A DNA stretch of 64,000 nt from Favolaschia claudopus (GCA_037176885.1 JAWWNJ010000093.1:682001-746000), one strand, 5' to 3'; counted from the stretch's first letter, positions 33,109-45,052 are shown. Notes: generated by a model from the sequence alone, not told the origin. Made by a program: numbers and translations.

Positions 33109-33390
33109 ATTTCCTTTTATGGAATTCTCTTCCCCTTTTTGTCGTGCTTCATTTTCGCTTCGGCAGTCCTACGGTGTAGTAACGCTCGATGGTGATCAGC
33201 TTTGATGTTTTTGATCTCTGCCCGGCAAATGTATCGCAAAAATTCTAAGGTTCTTCAGGCAACTACCAGAAGATACAACAAGTCGATATACAATAAAGCT
33301 ATGGCCAGCTTTAACTTGAAATGTAGTACGACGATCGAAACAAAATATTGATCTTAAATGTTATAATTCTGGCTTCTTGGTGAACGCATG

Positions 33391-33810
33391 TTACACGTTA
33401 CTTTTCTCATTTGGCTCGTCCTCCTCGTCCTCATCCTCATCCTCCACGACCGGCAGCTTCGATTTCTTGCCCAATTTCGGCTTCGGGGGCTCTTTCTTCC
33501 TCAAACCAGTTTCCTGCAGCTTGGAGCATTCGGAAGTCCAGTTCTCGACCGCAGCATTGTGCTGGTGCTTCATCTCAGCCCACTCCTGCTCAATCTCTGC
33601 TCGCAGCTCCTTCCTTCGCTCCCGCTCGACCCTCTTCCCCTCGTTGATCTCATTAGGATGAGGGGGAAGTCTCGATCCGCGGACTCGCGCTTGAACTGCA
33701 CGAGTGCCCACTCCGTGACGATGGGGACTTTTTGCTGCTTTTGGTTTGCTTCTCGAATACTTTGACCACCTTGTACTCGTCGAGATAGTGTCATCGTGTT
33801 TGAATGACAA
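33391..33810 (-). CDS. Charged coiled-coil fragment, function unknown
   Basis: The frame is rich in Lys/Glu, with ERERRKELRAEIEQEWAEMK, HNAAVENWTSECSKLQ and KKEPPKPKLGKK, and ends in an Asp/Glu-rich run (VVEDEDEDEEDE). This looks like an exon of a larger, possibly nuclear, protein. Similar linkers occur in repeat-family agaricomycete proteins, but I cannot name it. A start at 33810 is arbitrary and upstream exons may exist to about 33960. Confidence 0.3.
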   Translation of the reverse strand: MSFKHDDTISTSTRWSKYSRSKPKAAKSPHRHGVGTRAVQARVRGSRLPPHPNEINEGKRVERERRKELRAEIEQEWAEMKHQHNAAVENWTSECSKLQETGLRKKEPPKPKLGKKSKLPVVEDEDEDEEDEPNEKSNV

Positions 33811-35057
33811 TTGCGAGATATTTTTGGGCTTGCCTAGGGTGGCGGGCTTGACGCGCTCCCGCTCGTACTCCGCCAGTGCCGCTGCTACTATTCTTTTCGT
33901 CGACTCTTCTCATGGGCTTTGACCCGGTCGGACTTTGCGCGGTACACATGAGAACTAGACAGCAAAGATTGGCCAGAGAAGACGGAGAGAGGTGACAAAC
34001 AGACGCGTCAACAAACAGCTGTCACGCTTCCACGTGCATGCTCTTGTCCATTTCCGTTCGACCGCATCTTTCGCCAGATCCTCTCACATATGCGCTAGGA
34101 AACATAGCAAATATCAAGATCTTTTGACCAGAATTTGTTCTGAGGCAAAAAAGTTCCCCCGTTGCGCAGGATCCCCGATAAGAAAGTCACCAATTCCTTG
34201 ATTTCTCACGGATTGACACAAAAGAGTAATACTCATTGTCTTTCTGCATCCCAAATTAATACAGTAGGTAGAGTAGTGCTAACGTGAGGCATAGAGTCCC
34301 GAACTAATTGACGAGTCTGCGGTCAACGGGTGTGACGAAAGAAAAATAATCACCATCGACCCCTCCTTCCCCATTGAGTCTTACTACACTGTACCACATG
34401 CTATGAGGTTTGAGACACCACGCCTTGTTTCTTTTGGTTTCCCCCTTGATTTCCATGCCAAGGAAGCCAGGTGTCCTCACACCTTAGCTTGAGAGTTTAT
34501 AGGTTTTAATTAACTCCCTCATGGTATTTGGAAGTCGATAGCTTTTTTATGAACACTGAGTGAAACCGGTTGCTCTGGGCTCGGCAATATATGATTGAAC
34601 TTGAGGCAGATCCACCCCCTCCCAAATAGCCACTGCAGCTCAGTGGAGAAGCCCATTATTTCTGATGGTGGCTTGTGTAAATCTCTCATAATAATTTCAC
34701 GATTTCCTGTTCTTTTTCCTTCTCACACATCCTAATCTAAGGCAATACGGGCGGAAAGTCGAAAAAAAAAAAGAATGAACCACCTCCCCGAATCGAACCG
34801 CCGGTATCATATGGTCACGTGATCTGTCTGGGGAGGGGATAAGCTAAGGCCCAGGGAGCTAACGCCTAGTCTCCCAAGTCAGACCATAAATCCCAAGATT
34901 ATAATTGGGACGGACAAAAAATCTGATTTAATGGTCTGATTTTACATAAGGTAGGCCCCATCCACCTTCGACGAACATCACGTGTCCTGTCCGAATTGGG
35001 ATGAAACATTATTATTAAAACAACGGGGAAGGATGGGCCAAATTCCCTCGACCAGAT
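33811..35057. other. No recognised gene
   Basis: Mixed sequence. A GGTTCGATTCGG word on the minus strand near 34793 next to an A-run hints at another tRNA-like repeat but lacks a good A-box. Confidence 0.35.
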
Positions 35058-35059
35058 TA

Positions 35060-35244
35060 GAGCCTTTGCGGTGAGCCGCCACACGAACTGGCGGCTCGTG
35101 CCACACAGCGACTACGGATGCTACTGGGCCAAGTTAGCCACCTTGAGATGCCCTTCATAACAGCTGCTCAGGGTGGCTTACTTGAGCCCAGGTGCTCAGC
35201 GGGTCGTGAGAAAAATTAGCCGCCAGTGGCTACCGCAAAGCCTC
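35060..35244. mobile_element. MITE, family 'CTTTGCGG', copy 4
   Basis: Ends GAGCCTTTGCGGTGAGCC and CCGCAAAGCCTC, flanked by TA (35058-35059, 35245-35246). 185 bp. The interior block TTAGCCACC also occurs in copies 2 and 3. Confidence 0.7.
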
Positions 35245-35386
35245 TATTGTTTAAATTCACGCAAAAGCTCTATAGAATTAATATTGGGGTCATAGAATGC
35301 TTGTGGCAGAGCGAATTCCGCCCACAATGTTTTCACTGTAGGAAGAAGTCGCAGCCGGAATAGCCGCGACGCGGTCATTTGAGGTT

Positions 35387-35665
35387 TCGCACAGTCATTC
35401 TGACCCCATCAATTATGACTGTGGCCGGCCGCGGTCATGCCGACTGTGCGCGGCACAGTCATTCGCACACAGTGACAGTCAATCCAGTCGCTTGCTCTAT
35501 TTTTTATGCCATTCCGAGGCTCCTGTAGTCCAACTTTGAATGGTAAGAAGTCTGATTCCACGAAAATCTATGTTTCCGCGAGATTCCAACTTTTCCAAGT
35601 CACAGTCATATCAGCCGCCTCGGCGGTCAATTCGGCTGTGCTGCCACAGTCAGCCCGACCGCGCC
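35387..35665. repeat. Cluster of CACAGTC / GACTGTG words
   Basis: At least seven copies of CACAGTC or GACTGTG-like words in both orientations, some in GC-rich palindromic context (GGCCGGCCGCGGTC). This resembles a decayed element with subterminal repeats. Ends not defined. Confidence 0.4.
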
Positions 35666-35762
35666 GCAGCAGTCGGATCTATCTGCACAAGGTGTCAAAT
35701 CAACTGTTTCTCTCATCCGTCACCACAACGCTCGACTTGTACAGACAGCCTTCAAAACCTTA

Positions 35763-36520
35763 CAGCAGTTCCTGAAAATAATGGCAAACACGAAATTTTT
35801 TTCGCGCGTTTCCCAAAAAGGAAATTCAGGCTTGCAACACTCCTTCTCGTGTTTCTGGCGTTGCAACAAGGTAAGGAGAGCGTTTGAGATTGTTGAGAGT
35901 GTTCTTGTCTTCCCTTCGAGCAATTTTGAAAGGTGTTTCGATGTGTTATCAAGCATTTTACATGTTTGTATTGGTTACAAATGTGTCCAGATGATACCGC
36001 CGCGTGTCAAGACTTCTGAAGGGAGGGAAAGACTGCATTGATGATACAGACAACAGAAAAAGTATGGGAGAGTAAGAGGAAACAGGATAACTGGCACAAT
36101 GGCAGAGCCCGCTTGTGCACGGCGAATGATTGGGGGAAACTTAGGTGCTGCCTTACTAACGCTGAAACCTGATTGGCAGACGGCCAAAATACGAAGGAGC
36201 GCAACTGCTAGTCCAAATTGCGTAATGCTTTTCGGTATCACCAGTGACTTTGAGCTGTGAGTCGATTTCGCTCCTTTCATGAAGAAGAAGGTAAGACGAA
36301 TAGGAATCGGCCAGCAGAATGCTGAAATCACAAAATCTTGCGCCAGAACAGTCCAAGTGTGGTCAAAAAGTGTTGTCGATGCCTCGTACATCAGCCGGAG
36401 AGGGGCAGAGGCAGCGGGAGGTGCGAAATACAGCAAAAAGGAAGAGGGAGAGCCGGAATTTCCTTTTTGGGAAACGCGCGAAAAAAATTTCGTGTTTGCC
36501 ATTATTTTCAGGAACTGCTG
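35763..36520. mobile_element. 758-bp TIR element 'CAGCAGTTCCTG'
   Basis: TIRs of about 70 bp, CAGCAGTTCCTGAAAATAAT onwards through TTTTTTTCGCGCGTTTCCC, near-perfect, flanked by TA (35761-35762, 36521-36522). No transposase recognised. The block AAAAAGGAAAT occurs in the same place in the element at 61882. Confidence 0.75.
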
Positions 36521-36736
36521 TAAAACAAATGGCAAGGCGAGGCTCTGCGCGCCATCGAATCAGCTTCAAGTTCAAAATAACCTGATGCTCCGAGTCGTAA
36601 CGCTGTTTGAACTTGCATGCCAATATAGAATCTGTGTGCTCCACACTCTTGCTTGCTACGTGCCACCAACTTGGACGTCTACAAATCGGAAACAAGTGGT
36701 GGTGTAGTCTTAACATTTCACCCCCAATATCGGATC

Positions 36737-37134
36737 TGCGCAGCGCGGGAAAAATCATCGCTTTTGCCCTTTCCAGTGGTATTCCACCCCTCTTAAAGCC
36801 TCGCTTGAGGCATTTTGTTAGGGATGGGAAGGTAAAATTTCGATCAATTCGCTACGCACGTGATTTTTGATTTCTCTGACAAATCTCCAAATTCTGCTAA
36901 AATCGAAACAAAATTATTGGCGGGGTCCCGGAAATCGGGTGTGACGCGTGACAGGCGATGTGACCGAAATAGTCCAGTATATCTCGCCCAGTTTTTATTC
37001 TGAGCTCAATTCCTCTTGCCAAGATGAAATGGAGCATTTCTGCAAGAGGATTAAAAAATCAGATTTTTCCCTGATGAGATCAATCGGCCATCAATTTCTG
37101 TACAAAAGTAGCGGTGACTAAGTGAGCGGCACCA
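36737..37134. mobile_element. TIR element 'TGGTGCCGCTCAC', left-truncated copy
   Basis: Shares GCGCAGCGCGG, CTTTTGCCCTTTCCAGTGG and TAGCGGTGACTAAGTGAGC with the complete copy at 49892-50304. Its right end GCGGCACCA is followed by TA (37135-37136). The left TIR is missing. It also holds about 100 extra bases near 36840-36965. Confidence 0.65.
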
Positions 37135-37379
37135 TAAAGTGCTGGAGGCACTTGGGAGTACTAGAGACGTATTTCTGACCCATCACTTCCATCAAAATGA
37201 ATTGATGTACTGCCAAATTAGGCAGCAGTTTGAAAATGCGATTTTTCAACTCATGGGGAGATCGTTTTCGGAAAAAATGGATACCTGAGCTACGATTTGG
37301 GTGACCCAAAAAACTGAAAAGGGTTCCCTCCGATAAAGCTTCTATCGACTCACAGCTCGTTTGGCACATCTATTCACAT

Positions 37380-38157
37380 GTTAGCGCCGACTATAAAACT
37401 CACATTCGCCACGAAGAATCTGGCCTTGCTGCTTGGAAGTCCCTCAAGGACCTATTCCAGGAATCGAATGTTTCCCGTCGGCTCAATGGCAAAACCGCCT
37501 TCCAAAATGCGAAACTTGATCCTCATGTTCCTATCGACGTCCTCATTAACAAAGTCAAGAATGCACGGTCGATTCTTAAAGGTTTGAAGACGGAACCTAC
37601 CGATACCGAGTCGATCCCTCCTGGGATACTGTCCGCACTGCGATCACCGCTACCCCTCACGAACTCAATCTCAAGGGCGTTATTGCAACCCTTCGCGGAG
37701 CTGTTGTTAAACCACCTCCAGAGGATGACGACACCTCCCTTGTGATGGCTGCACGCCAGTTGAGCATCGGTTCGGGTGGGAGACGAGTTGGTGGTAGCGG
37801 TGGATCGAGTTCAGGTTCCCGAGACCAGGGCGTTGATGGTCAGGGCTATCGTTGGTGTGATCCAACGAACGAGAGCCATTGCCATCGTTGCGGGCACTCC
37901 GGCCATATTGCTGCGCGCTGCATTCACGACATGCCCCAGCACGTCAAGGATTGGGTCATGGGAAATGCCCCTCGCAATCGTTCGGACACTGCAACTAACG
38001 CCTACGAGACTGCGGCGAACGTCTATGACGAAGTTCACTTGTGGGGCGATGGCGATAACAGGTACACCGGTGACGATGAAGGGTTTTGGGAATGTGCAGA
38101 TGCCCCTTCGGATTTGATGGACATTGGTTGCGGTGGGTCCGGTTTTGGCGTGCTATG
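37380..38157 (+). pseudogene. LTR-retrotransposon Gag with zinc knuckle
   Basis: Frame 1 reads AAWKSLKDLFQESNVSRRLN, KLDPHVPIDVLINKVKNARS and LKGLKTEPTDTESIPPGILS, a Copia/UBN2-type Gag. A frame change near 37640 leads to LNLKGVIATLRGAVVKPPP, a Gly-rich linker and the knuckle CHRCGHSGHIAARC (CX2CX4HX4C). The frame ends at 38157 with no pol. It may be a Gag fragment or a spliced Gag-like gene. Confidence 0.65.
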
Positions 38158-38689
38158 ATATTGATGTACTCGCGTATCAATACACTTGTCCTCTTCATCC
38201 ATCTGTGTCTGAGTCGAGCCACCATAGTGGTCTCATCCTTCTGTCTACCCTCCTATTTTTCACATTAGCTTCATTCAGCACTTTGTTGAGTGATCTCTGT
38301 GAATAAACAAGCATGCCTTTTCACCACAGCCGCTTCGAATTTCTGATCTCTGGAGCATCCAAGAACACTGCGCGCTTGCTGTGGTCGCGGAAATTACTAT
38401 AGGATCTGGAGGGCCAGGCCAACGAAGCAGAGTTCAAGACACCGCTACAGACTGCGGCAACTTGTCCGCATGCAAGCAAAATCAGGAAGATTTGTTCCTC
38501 CATTCTTGCTCATCTCCCATTGCCCTCCCTCTATGTAATCACGATCAAATATTCAAACGCCCTATCGCAAGCTTTCCCCTCACCTCAACCGGTCATTCCT
38601 CTTGCATTCAACCTCAACACCTCAATCTTCATCTTTGTTTCGCCCCTCTGCTGATGCTTCAATGAGGACGAAAGCTGTCCTTCACGCTA
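38158..38689. other. Boundary between Gag and LINE
   Basis: No motif recognised. One frame continues weakly into the LINE from about 38640. Confidence 0.3.
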
Positions 38690-38695
38690 GACAAC

Positions 38696-40494
38696 ATGTA
38701 CTGCAATCCACTCATCAAGTTCCTCAAGTGGGCTGTCGGAAAGCTTGAAGAGGCACACACGGAGGACATCTGGGGATTCCGAAAGTGGTCCAAAGGTGCG
38801 CGGAACTATCCCACCCCCGCGATTAACCGCAGAAATGGCCAATCACCTGCGGTGTCTCACCACGACAAATGCGAGGCGCTCCGCGACGAGCTTTTCCAGC
38901 CCCCTCCGACCCTCGAGACGAATTTCAACCCGAACACCACCAACCGTCAGCCCGATGACTTCGAATTTGTTGACATCACACTGGCCGAAGTTCGCGAGGC
39001 TATTTGGGATGCCAGCGCCAACACTGCCCCAGGAGACAGCGATGTCTCATACAAAGTTATTTGATGGGCATGGCGAGACGCACGCAGAAATTCACATGCT
39101 GCTCAAAAGGTGCCTTCAAAACGGCTTCCACTCCACCCGCGTGAATGGCGGAAAGCCATTGCTATCGCACTCCGGAAACCTCGGAAGCCCGACTACCCCA
39201 ACCCACGGGCGTACCGACTCATTCAGCTTTTGGAGTGCATGGGAAAGGTACTCGAGAAAATTGTTGCACGCCGTCTGTCTTTCCTCGCTGGAAAGCATAA
39301 CCTCATTCCCGGCACACAATTCGGAGGATGTGCAAACACGTCCACCTCAGATGCAATTTTAACGTTCACCAATGACGTGCAAGCGGCTTGGAACAACGGT
39401 AAAGTCGTATCTGCATTAACTTTCGATATAAAAGGATACTTTGATTTTGTGAATCACCAGCGTCTTCTTTGCGAGCCTCGACGCAAGCGTATACCGCTCG
39501 AATATGTCCAATGGGTTGCTTCCTTCTTGGAGGATAGACAAGCGGCAGTCTGCATAGACGGTAAACGGGGAGAAATGAAACGGGTAGTCAACGGAATCCC
39601 CCAAGGCTCACCAGTATCGCCAATCCTCGCCGCCTTCTACAGCTCGGAACTGTTGGAAATGTTCAAGCCGTCAAAAAACGCGGCGAGCTCTTTCCCTGCT
39701 CCGGATGACCCTTCCGAAGTCGCATTGATCATGTATGTAGACGACGGGAAAATTTACGTCGCCTCCGAATCCCTCGAAACCAACATCCGTCTCCTCCGCA
39801 AGGCCTATGTCAAAATCCGTGCGACACTGGGCAAATGGGGGCTTGCGATCGACGACGCCAAACGCGAATTAATGCACTACACGGGACGCCAAAAGGGTAA
39901 GAACAAAACACCCCTCGGTAATCCCGCCGTCCGCCTACCAAACGCCGACGGCGCCGAAACCACGATTGTCGCCTTTGACACGATCAAGTGGCTCGGCATC
40001 TACCTTGACAAACAACTCTCGTTCAACCACCATGTCAAGACGATGGCGGCGAGAGCAGAGAACACGGTGAACGGGCTCACAAGGCTATCGAACACAGTCA
40101 AGCTCTCAGTCCCACCTACGGCACCTATACAAGGCATGTGTGATCCCGGTGCTATCTTACGCCAGTGCAGCATGGTGGACCGGGAAGAAACAACACGAGA
40201 AGCACATGGAAAAGGTACAGCGCCGGGCGCTGCGGCTCATTTGCGCAGCGTTCAGAACCTCGCCGATCAACGCTTTGGAGATCGAAGCGTCAATACCACC
40301 AATACGCTTGGCATATATTGGATGAAGGGAATCGTCGTGCGGCGATTCGCTTCAACAAGCTAAGTAAAAACAGCCCAATCATTCAACGGCTACCTGCTGT
40401 TTGGCGGGGGGGAAGTGACCCATCCTTTCCGCCACCTCTACCAGTTCGTCCACCGGGTTCCAAAAGCAAGGTGAACCTCAAGAAGTCAACTTAA
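38696..40494 (+). pseudogene. LINE ORF2 reverse transcriptase region
   Basis: EDIWGFRKWSKGARNYPTP is the pre-RT linker. From 39110 come REWRKAIAIALRKPRKPDY, the finger and palm motifs LTFDIKGYFDFVNHQRL, VVNGIPQGSPVSPILAAFYS and the catalytic IMYVDDGKIYVAS (YVDD). KWLGIYLDKQLSFNHHVK follows. Frame changes near 39060 and 40110 lead to VIPVLSYASAAWWTGKKQHE, and another near 40320. The core motifs are intact but the frame is not, so this copy cannot make one protein. Family: Tad1-like LINEs of fungi. Confidence 0.8.
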
Positions 40495-40503
40495 CTCCAA
40501 CGG

Positions 40504-41568
40504 GTGGCCCAGTCAACATCGCCAAATGACGAACGCATCTTCCCCTATCTCACAGAACCGTGGAGGCGCACGGCGGCGGATTTTGGCGATCGCTTGCGTA
40601 TATCGGGGACGGCGGGAGAAGAGAAAGACGAGGCGGCTAAAGCACACAAGCAAAAGATCAGTGGATTCAGTTCCTCCCCACAACACCTCCTGGATGAAGA
40701 CAAAGAAGTCTTTGCAAAAAGCTTCGGCCTGGGTAGCCGGGCTGAGGTGTATGACGCCGAACTCACGGGCCTGTTATTTGGAGCAGCAAAAGCTGTCTCC
40801 ATGGCCGCCGCAAACCCGCAGATAAAAGAAATTCACTTCTTTGCAGATAATGTGTATGCCATCAACACCATCTGCGACCCAAAACCCCGCCCCGGACAAC
40901 TCTCTGCGCACATCTTCCACAAAAGAATATGCGCCTTCCTCGACGCCGACCCCGAACGGAAAGTTGAAATTGCGTGGTCCCCAGGGCACTGCGATATCAA
41001 CGGCAACGAGCGGGCGGATGAACTTGCAAAAGCAGGAGCGGAACTGGAAGCGCCGTCCCATGCGCTCAGGAAATCGAAGGAAAAAGTGCAGAAGTCGTGG
41101 GTGAAGGAGTGGAAGTCAACGCTAAAAACCGGGGGTTATGCTATGGCGAACCGCTTCCCCCCCTCACTCAAACCGACCCCGCACTTCAGAGCACTGAAAC
41201 GAGAAGTATTCGGGCGGGTTACGCAGTGCCGCATTGGGCACTGTTTTTCAGGCGAGTACTACAGCCGCTTTGTTCCATCCGAGAACGTTGACTGCGCATG
41301 CGGTGAAGATTTCCAAACCCGCGAACACATCCTTCGCGAGTGTCCTCAGTACGAGGACCAACGGCACATACTCCGGAAAGTCTCAAGGGATAGTTCCCTG
41401 CCCGAAATATTGGGTACAAAAGATGGCATCTCCGCACTTGCGGAATTTTTGCAGTTGTCCGGGGCGTTTACAAAAAGGGGCAGACCCCGCGCGCCACAAG
41501 ACCTATCAGTGTACGAAGACGAGCCGGAATCTCCGGACGAAGAGTCGGACGAGGGAGAAGCAGGATGA
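40504..41568 (+). pseudogene. LINE ORF2 RNase H and C-terminal zinc finger
   Basis: A 354-residue frame. EVYDAELTGLLFGAAKA and HFFADNVYAI carry RNase H acidic residues. KVEIAWSPGHCDINGNERADELAK is the fourth RNase H motif with its conserved His and Asp. The tail has CACGEDFQTREHILRECPQY, the zinc-finger of this LINE type. The frame is open to the end, but it is separated from the reverse transcriptase by stops, so it is a fragment of ORF2. Confidence 0.8.
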
Positions 41569-42035
41569 GTGCGAGGGCCGCGCTCAATGGGTCTCCCAAC
41601 ATTCACCTAGGCCAAGACATCGGCATAACCCTCGCGATACACCCACATCGTGTCGGCACAACCTATACCCCTTCATCTTCTTGCTAAATTTCCCTTCACT
41701 TATGCGCTATGGCCTATGATTCTATGAATCCGATAATATTCCCGCTACCTACAACTCTACCCACACCTCACACGACTACACTATACAACCACCGGATTCC
41801 CCCATTGCGCCGACCCCTCCTTTATTTATCGCCTCCGGGCACCGCGTCTTAGTAGTTAGTTTACTTGTTGCGGTATAGAAATGCAGAGACAAAAAAAAAA
41901 AAAAAAAAAGGCTTAGTCTTGTGTTTACCACGGGGGTCTGATCGTGTAGCTGAGGAATTATGTAATATCATGTAAGCAGAGTTCACGTCGCGTAAGTATA
42001 TTTCATTGAAAATCAATTGAAAATAGCAGATATTA

Positions 42036-42234
42036 GGGAGGTTGTGCGAGCGACCCAGGTCGCTATTAAACCGCTCAGATCTCCACGACGAACAGTTTCA
42101 GCTGCGAGATCCCAGCGACCTAGAAATGCCCCAGGACAATACTCCTCTAGGTCGCTTAGAGCTCACACCTGGCACCCATCGCTGCGGAGATCTGGGCGGT
42201 CAAAAAGCGACCTGGGTCGCTTGCACAACCTCCC
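42036..42234. mobile_element. 199-bp MITE 'GGGAGGTTGTGC', copy 1
   Basis: TIRs GGGAGGTTGTGCGAGCGACC and complement, flanked by TA (42034-42035, 42235-42236). By eye it is identical over its whole length to the reverse complement of copy 2 (44852-45050). Confidence 0.85.
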
Positions 42235-42579
42235 TATTCTTTCGGACTCCTGGAGGCACTACTTCAGAATATGTAAATCTACTTTTCTGTCTCTTCAGAT
42301 TTTGGAAAATGAAGCCAGTCTAAAGAGGAAACAGTTACGTGTCACTCCTGCGCCCCATAAGATTGCTCAAGACTTCACCAAAAATTATGGGATAGCTCTG
42401 GCCAAATTGTATACTCGTGCTCACAAAAAGTGATGGCGTCGCTGTTTTTTCACATTTCTGGACGCTGTATGAACGCCATTGCCCAAATCAAAGCGCTAGG
42501 CAGTGTAGAATTTCTACGCGCATATTCCAAGCACAATGATTTGATCAATAACCTCTAGAGCAGCTGATGGACAAAATTA

Positions 42580-43467
42580 ATGAACTTATCGATTTTTCGC
42601 TCGACCCGCCATGGGTGGAGGGTGCTGGCAAAGAAGCTGCCTTCTCGAGAGCGGGCAATCGAAAGTCTGCCAATGATCCTAGAATTCTGGCTGCAAAAGT
42701 ACCCAGAGAGTGGCGTCCTTCAGAGATGGCTGAGCGGAATTCGAAAGACCGTAACCGACAAGACGTTTCGACTGTTTCCAATCATCTGGCCATTCGTGGT
42801 TTTCATCGCATGGATGTGTCAAATGTGAGTTGATTTACGTTAGCAGTTGAGGCTCAACTTGTAGCATGATCATTGACTTGAGAGATCCCTATCGGTACGG
42901 AAAAAACCTCCCACCGTCAATTGGCGCGACGTCAAAGCGACGGTTCATGGCAAACCTCAAGTCGTCGAGCAAGCACAGCAAATATTGATTCGGAGGAACT
43001 GGACGCCGAGCCGGAGGATCTCGAAATACACGACAAGGTGAAGGATCCTCTTGCCTGGCTCAACTTGCCCGACCTCCGGACTGCTTCCACAGGTCGATTT
43101 GATCTCGCTGACGACTTCGACATCAAGCAATACTTGCACATCTTAGCCAGTAGTGTGGAGGGTTAGGTAAGCAGTTTTCAGGTTGCAGATGGTGAAAAGA
43201 GGATAGCACATACCGTCTCAGTTCGTGCGTTCCTTCCCCAGCAATCCTTCGTACTACACGGCGGAGGCATGGTGCTTTTGGTTTATGTAACTGGCTCCAA
43301 TCCTTTTGCGGGGCAGATTCAGGCACGAGAAATACTACACGCACACGTGTCAGTTTGCGGAGATCTTGAAGACTTGCATTGGGTTCAAGATCGCACACGC
43401 CGAGATTGACAAGTTGCAGACCGACATCATCGATTGGATCCGCAAGACGGAAGGAAACTACGTATGA
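42580..43467 (+). pseudogene. CACTA/Tnp2-like transposase fragment, tentative
   Basis: Exon-like pieces are LPMILEFWLQKYPESGVLQR (42580-42825), an intron-like GTGAGT...TTGTAG gap, then an acidic piece ending DPLAWLNLPDLRTASTGRFD (42921-43166). A last piece is RHEKYYTHTCQFAEILKTC / EIDKLQTDIIDWIRKTEGNY (43318-43467). The last piece resembles the stretch after the catalytic domain in agaricomycete CACTA-type transposases. The catalytic core is absent. The link between the pieces is an inference. Confidence 0.35.
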
Positions 43468-44510
43468 TTGTGCATCTCCTCAGACCCTCCTTTGCTCCAG
43501 TTGAGGTTGCCTCGCCCTATTTACTCTCTGCCAGATCTGCCAGCGCCAATATCTTGTCCGGGAGGTCATGGTGACGTTGCCAGTACGATCCCCACGAGCG
43601 CGCGGAGTGATGTGGTGCCTACCAAGGTGCTCATGAGTTCCTCGAACACTCTTTAAGCCAAGATAGTATGCCTTTTCCGATAACTGGTCGCATAGCTCGC
43701 TTCGTGTCAGTGTTCGATCGTCGGAGAGCCTCCACTGAATAAATTCAACGAAATAGCGACTGAAAAAGTGAGGATCCCAGGAAAATAGGGTGAAAAGAGC
43801 AGGCACCGGTCAGCTTCAGTAAATTTGCTTCCACCACGTTGAAGCAACTGCGATCGAGTTAATAGAGTGACATCCAGTGGGGACAAAACGCACGATCACT
43901 TGTGTGGGAGGAGTAGGAGACCGCGACGGAGCCCTTGGAATTTGAATGTCTCTGTGTGCCGGTGGAAGAGCTTCACTGTGCACGGGAAAATGTGACGCTA
44001 GACTGTTCCTAGTTTTGCGACCGCCCTGCCCTGCGAGTATATACTAGAAACGAAAACGAAAACGACTATATATAGAATAGCCGATAGATGGCCGGTGGTG
44101 CCCGTCGGCAGCAGGTTCAGAAACGAAAATGAAGCAGTCGGCACGGAACAAGTCAAGGTCGGCTCTATGACGCCAAGGGTCACGGTCACGTACATGCTCA
44201 TGTTGGTCCCGTTCCGATGCTCGGCTACTACTTAAAAATAACCGAAATTGCCGTTTTTTCCCTCCGCAAATTGAGATGCTCGTGCAACTTAGCTACTGCC
44301 GGCAGCCAACACAAATTAACAGATAAATATAAAATAATAATATTTGTTTACTTTATGTAGTCCATTCTTGTTTCCTATTTACATACCTTTAGTGTTTGTC
44401 TATAAGTATCATGTTTGCCACGAATCTCATACTTGGGTATCGTAAAAATTTCTATTTTATGATTTTGAAGTGAAGTGATCTTCACTCTTCAATTAAGTGC
44501 TAAGTAAGAC
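43468..44510. other. No recognised gene
   Basis: AT-rich toward 44300. GAAACGAAAACGAAAAC words near 44046. No motif-bearing frame. Confidence 0.4.
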
Positions 44511-44528
44511 ACGCCGTGTGTACGTGAC

Positions 44529-44787
44529 GGCATCTTTCTCTATGGATCACATTGTCGTGCCACCCCGTACAAAGCTCGGGCTCCAAGCGGGCGGCGTCCC
44601 CCGAGGTAATGTCGAGATATTGTTCTCACAGTCGATGGAAGCGCTCACCCACCTACTCCAAGACTATACTCTACCAACCACGGTCGAATCCTCACTAGAA
44701 TTACCTTTTACTTATTTGTCGCCCTCCGGGCACCGCGTCTTAGTAGTTGGTTTACTTGTTGCGGTATAGAAATGCTGATACAAAAAA
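44529..44787 (+). mobile_element. 5'-truncated LINE 3' end with target duplication
   Basis: Matches the 3' UTR of the LINE at 38690-41909, ending GCGGTATAGAAATGCTGATAC plus a short A run. It is flanked by ACGCCGTGTG-TA-CGTGAC (44511-44528) and ACGCCGTGTG-CGTGAC (44788-44803), an imperfect duplication of about 16 bp. Confidence 0.75.
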
Positions 44788-44851
44788 ACGCCGTGTGCGT
44801 GACCTGGTACAGCCACTCGGACGCGTTCGGCAAGCGGCCGATGACACAATA

Positions 44852-45050
44852 GGGAGGTTGTGCAAGCGACCCAGGTCGCTTTTTGACCGCCCAGATCTCC
44901 GCAGCGATGGGTGCCAGGTGTGAGCTCTAAGCGACCTAGAGGAGTATTGTCCTGGGGCATTTCTAGGTCGCTGGGATCTCGCAGCTGAAACTGTTCGTCG
45001 TGGAGATCTGAGCGGTTTAATAGCGACCTGGGTCGCTCGCACAACCTCCC
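44852..45050. mobile_element. 199-bp MITE 'GGGAGGTTGTGC', copy 2
   Basis: Opposite orientation to copy 1 and identical to it by eye, flanked by TA (44850-44851, 45051-45052). Confidence 0.85.
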
Positions 45051-45052
45051 TA

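Larger units (their letters stand above)
38690..41909 (+). mobile_element. Tad-like LINE, 5'-truncated, with poly(A) tail
   Basis: It holds the linker before the reverse transcriptase, a reverse transcriptase, an RNase H with C-terminal zinc finger, a 3' UTR and a 19-A tail (41891-41909). The endonuclease and ORF1 are missing. The last 70 bases before the tail (CCGGGCACCGCGTCTTAG ... GCGGTATAGAAATG) recur in a truncated copy at 44529-44787. Confidence 0.8.

Noticed and set aside
34770..34870. Possible tRNA gene or SINE on the minus strand
   Set aside because: A good B-box-like GGTTCGATTCGG is present beside an A-run, but no A-box at proper spacing and no arm pairing.
43990..44230. Possible promoter or gene around GAAACGAAAACGAAAAC words
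   Set aside because: Only low-complexity repetition, with no associated gene.
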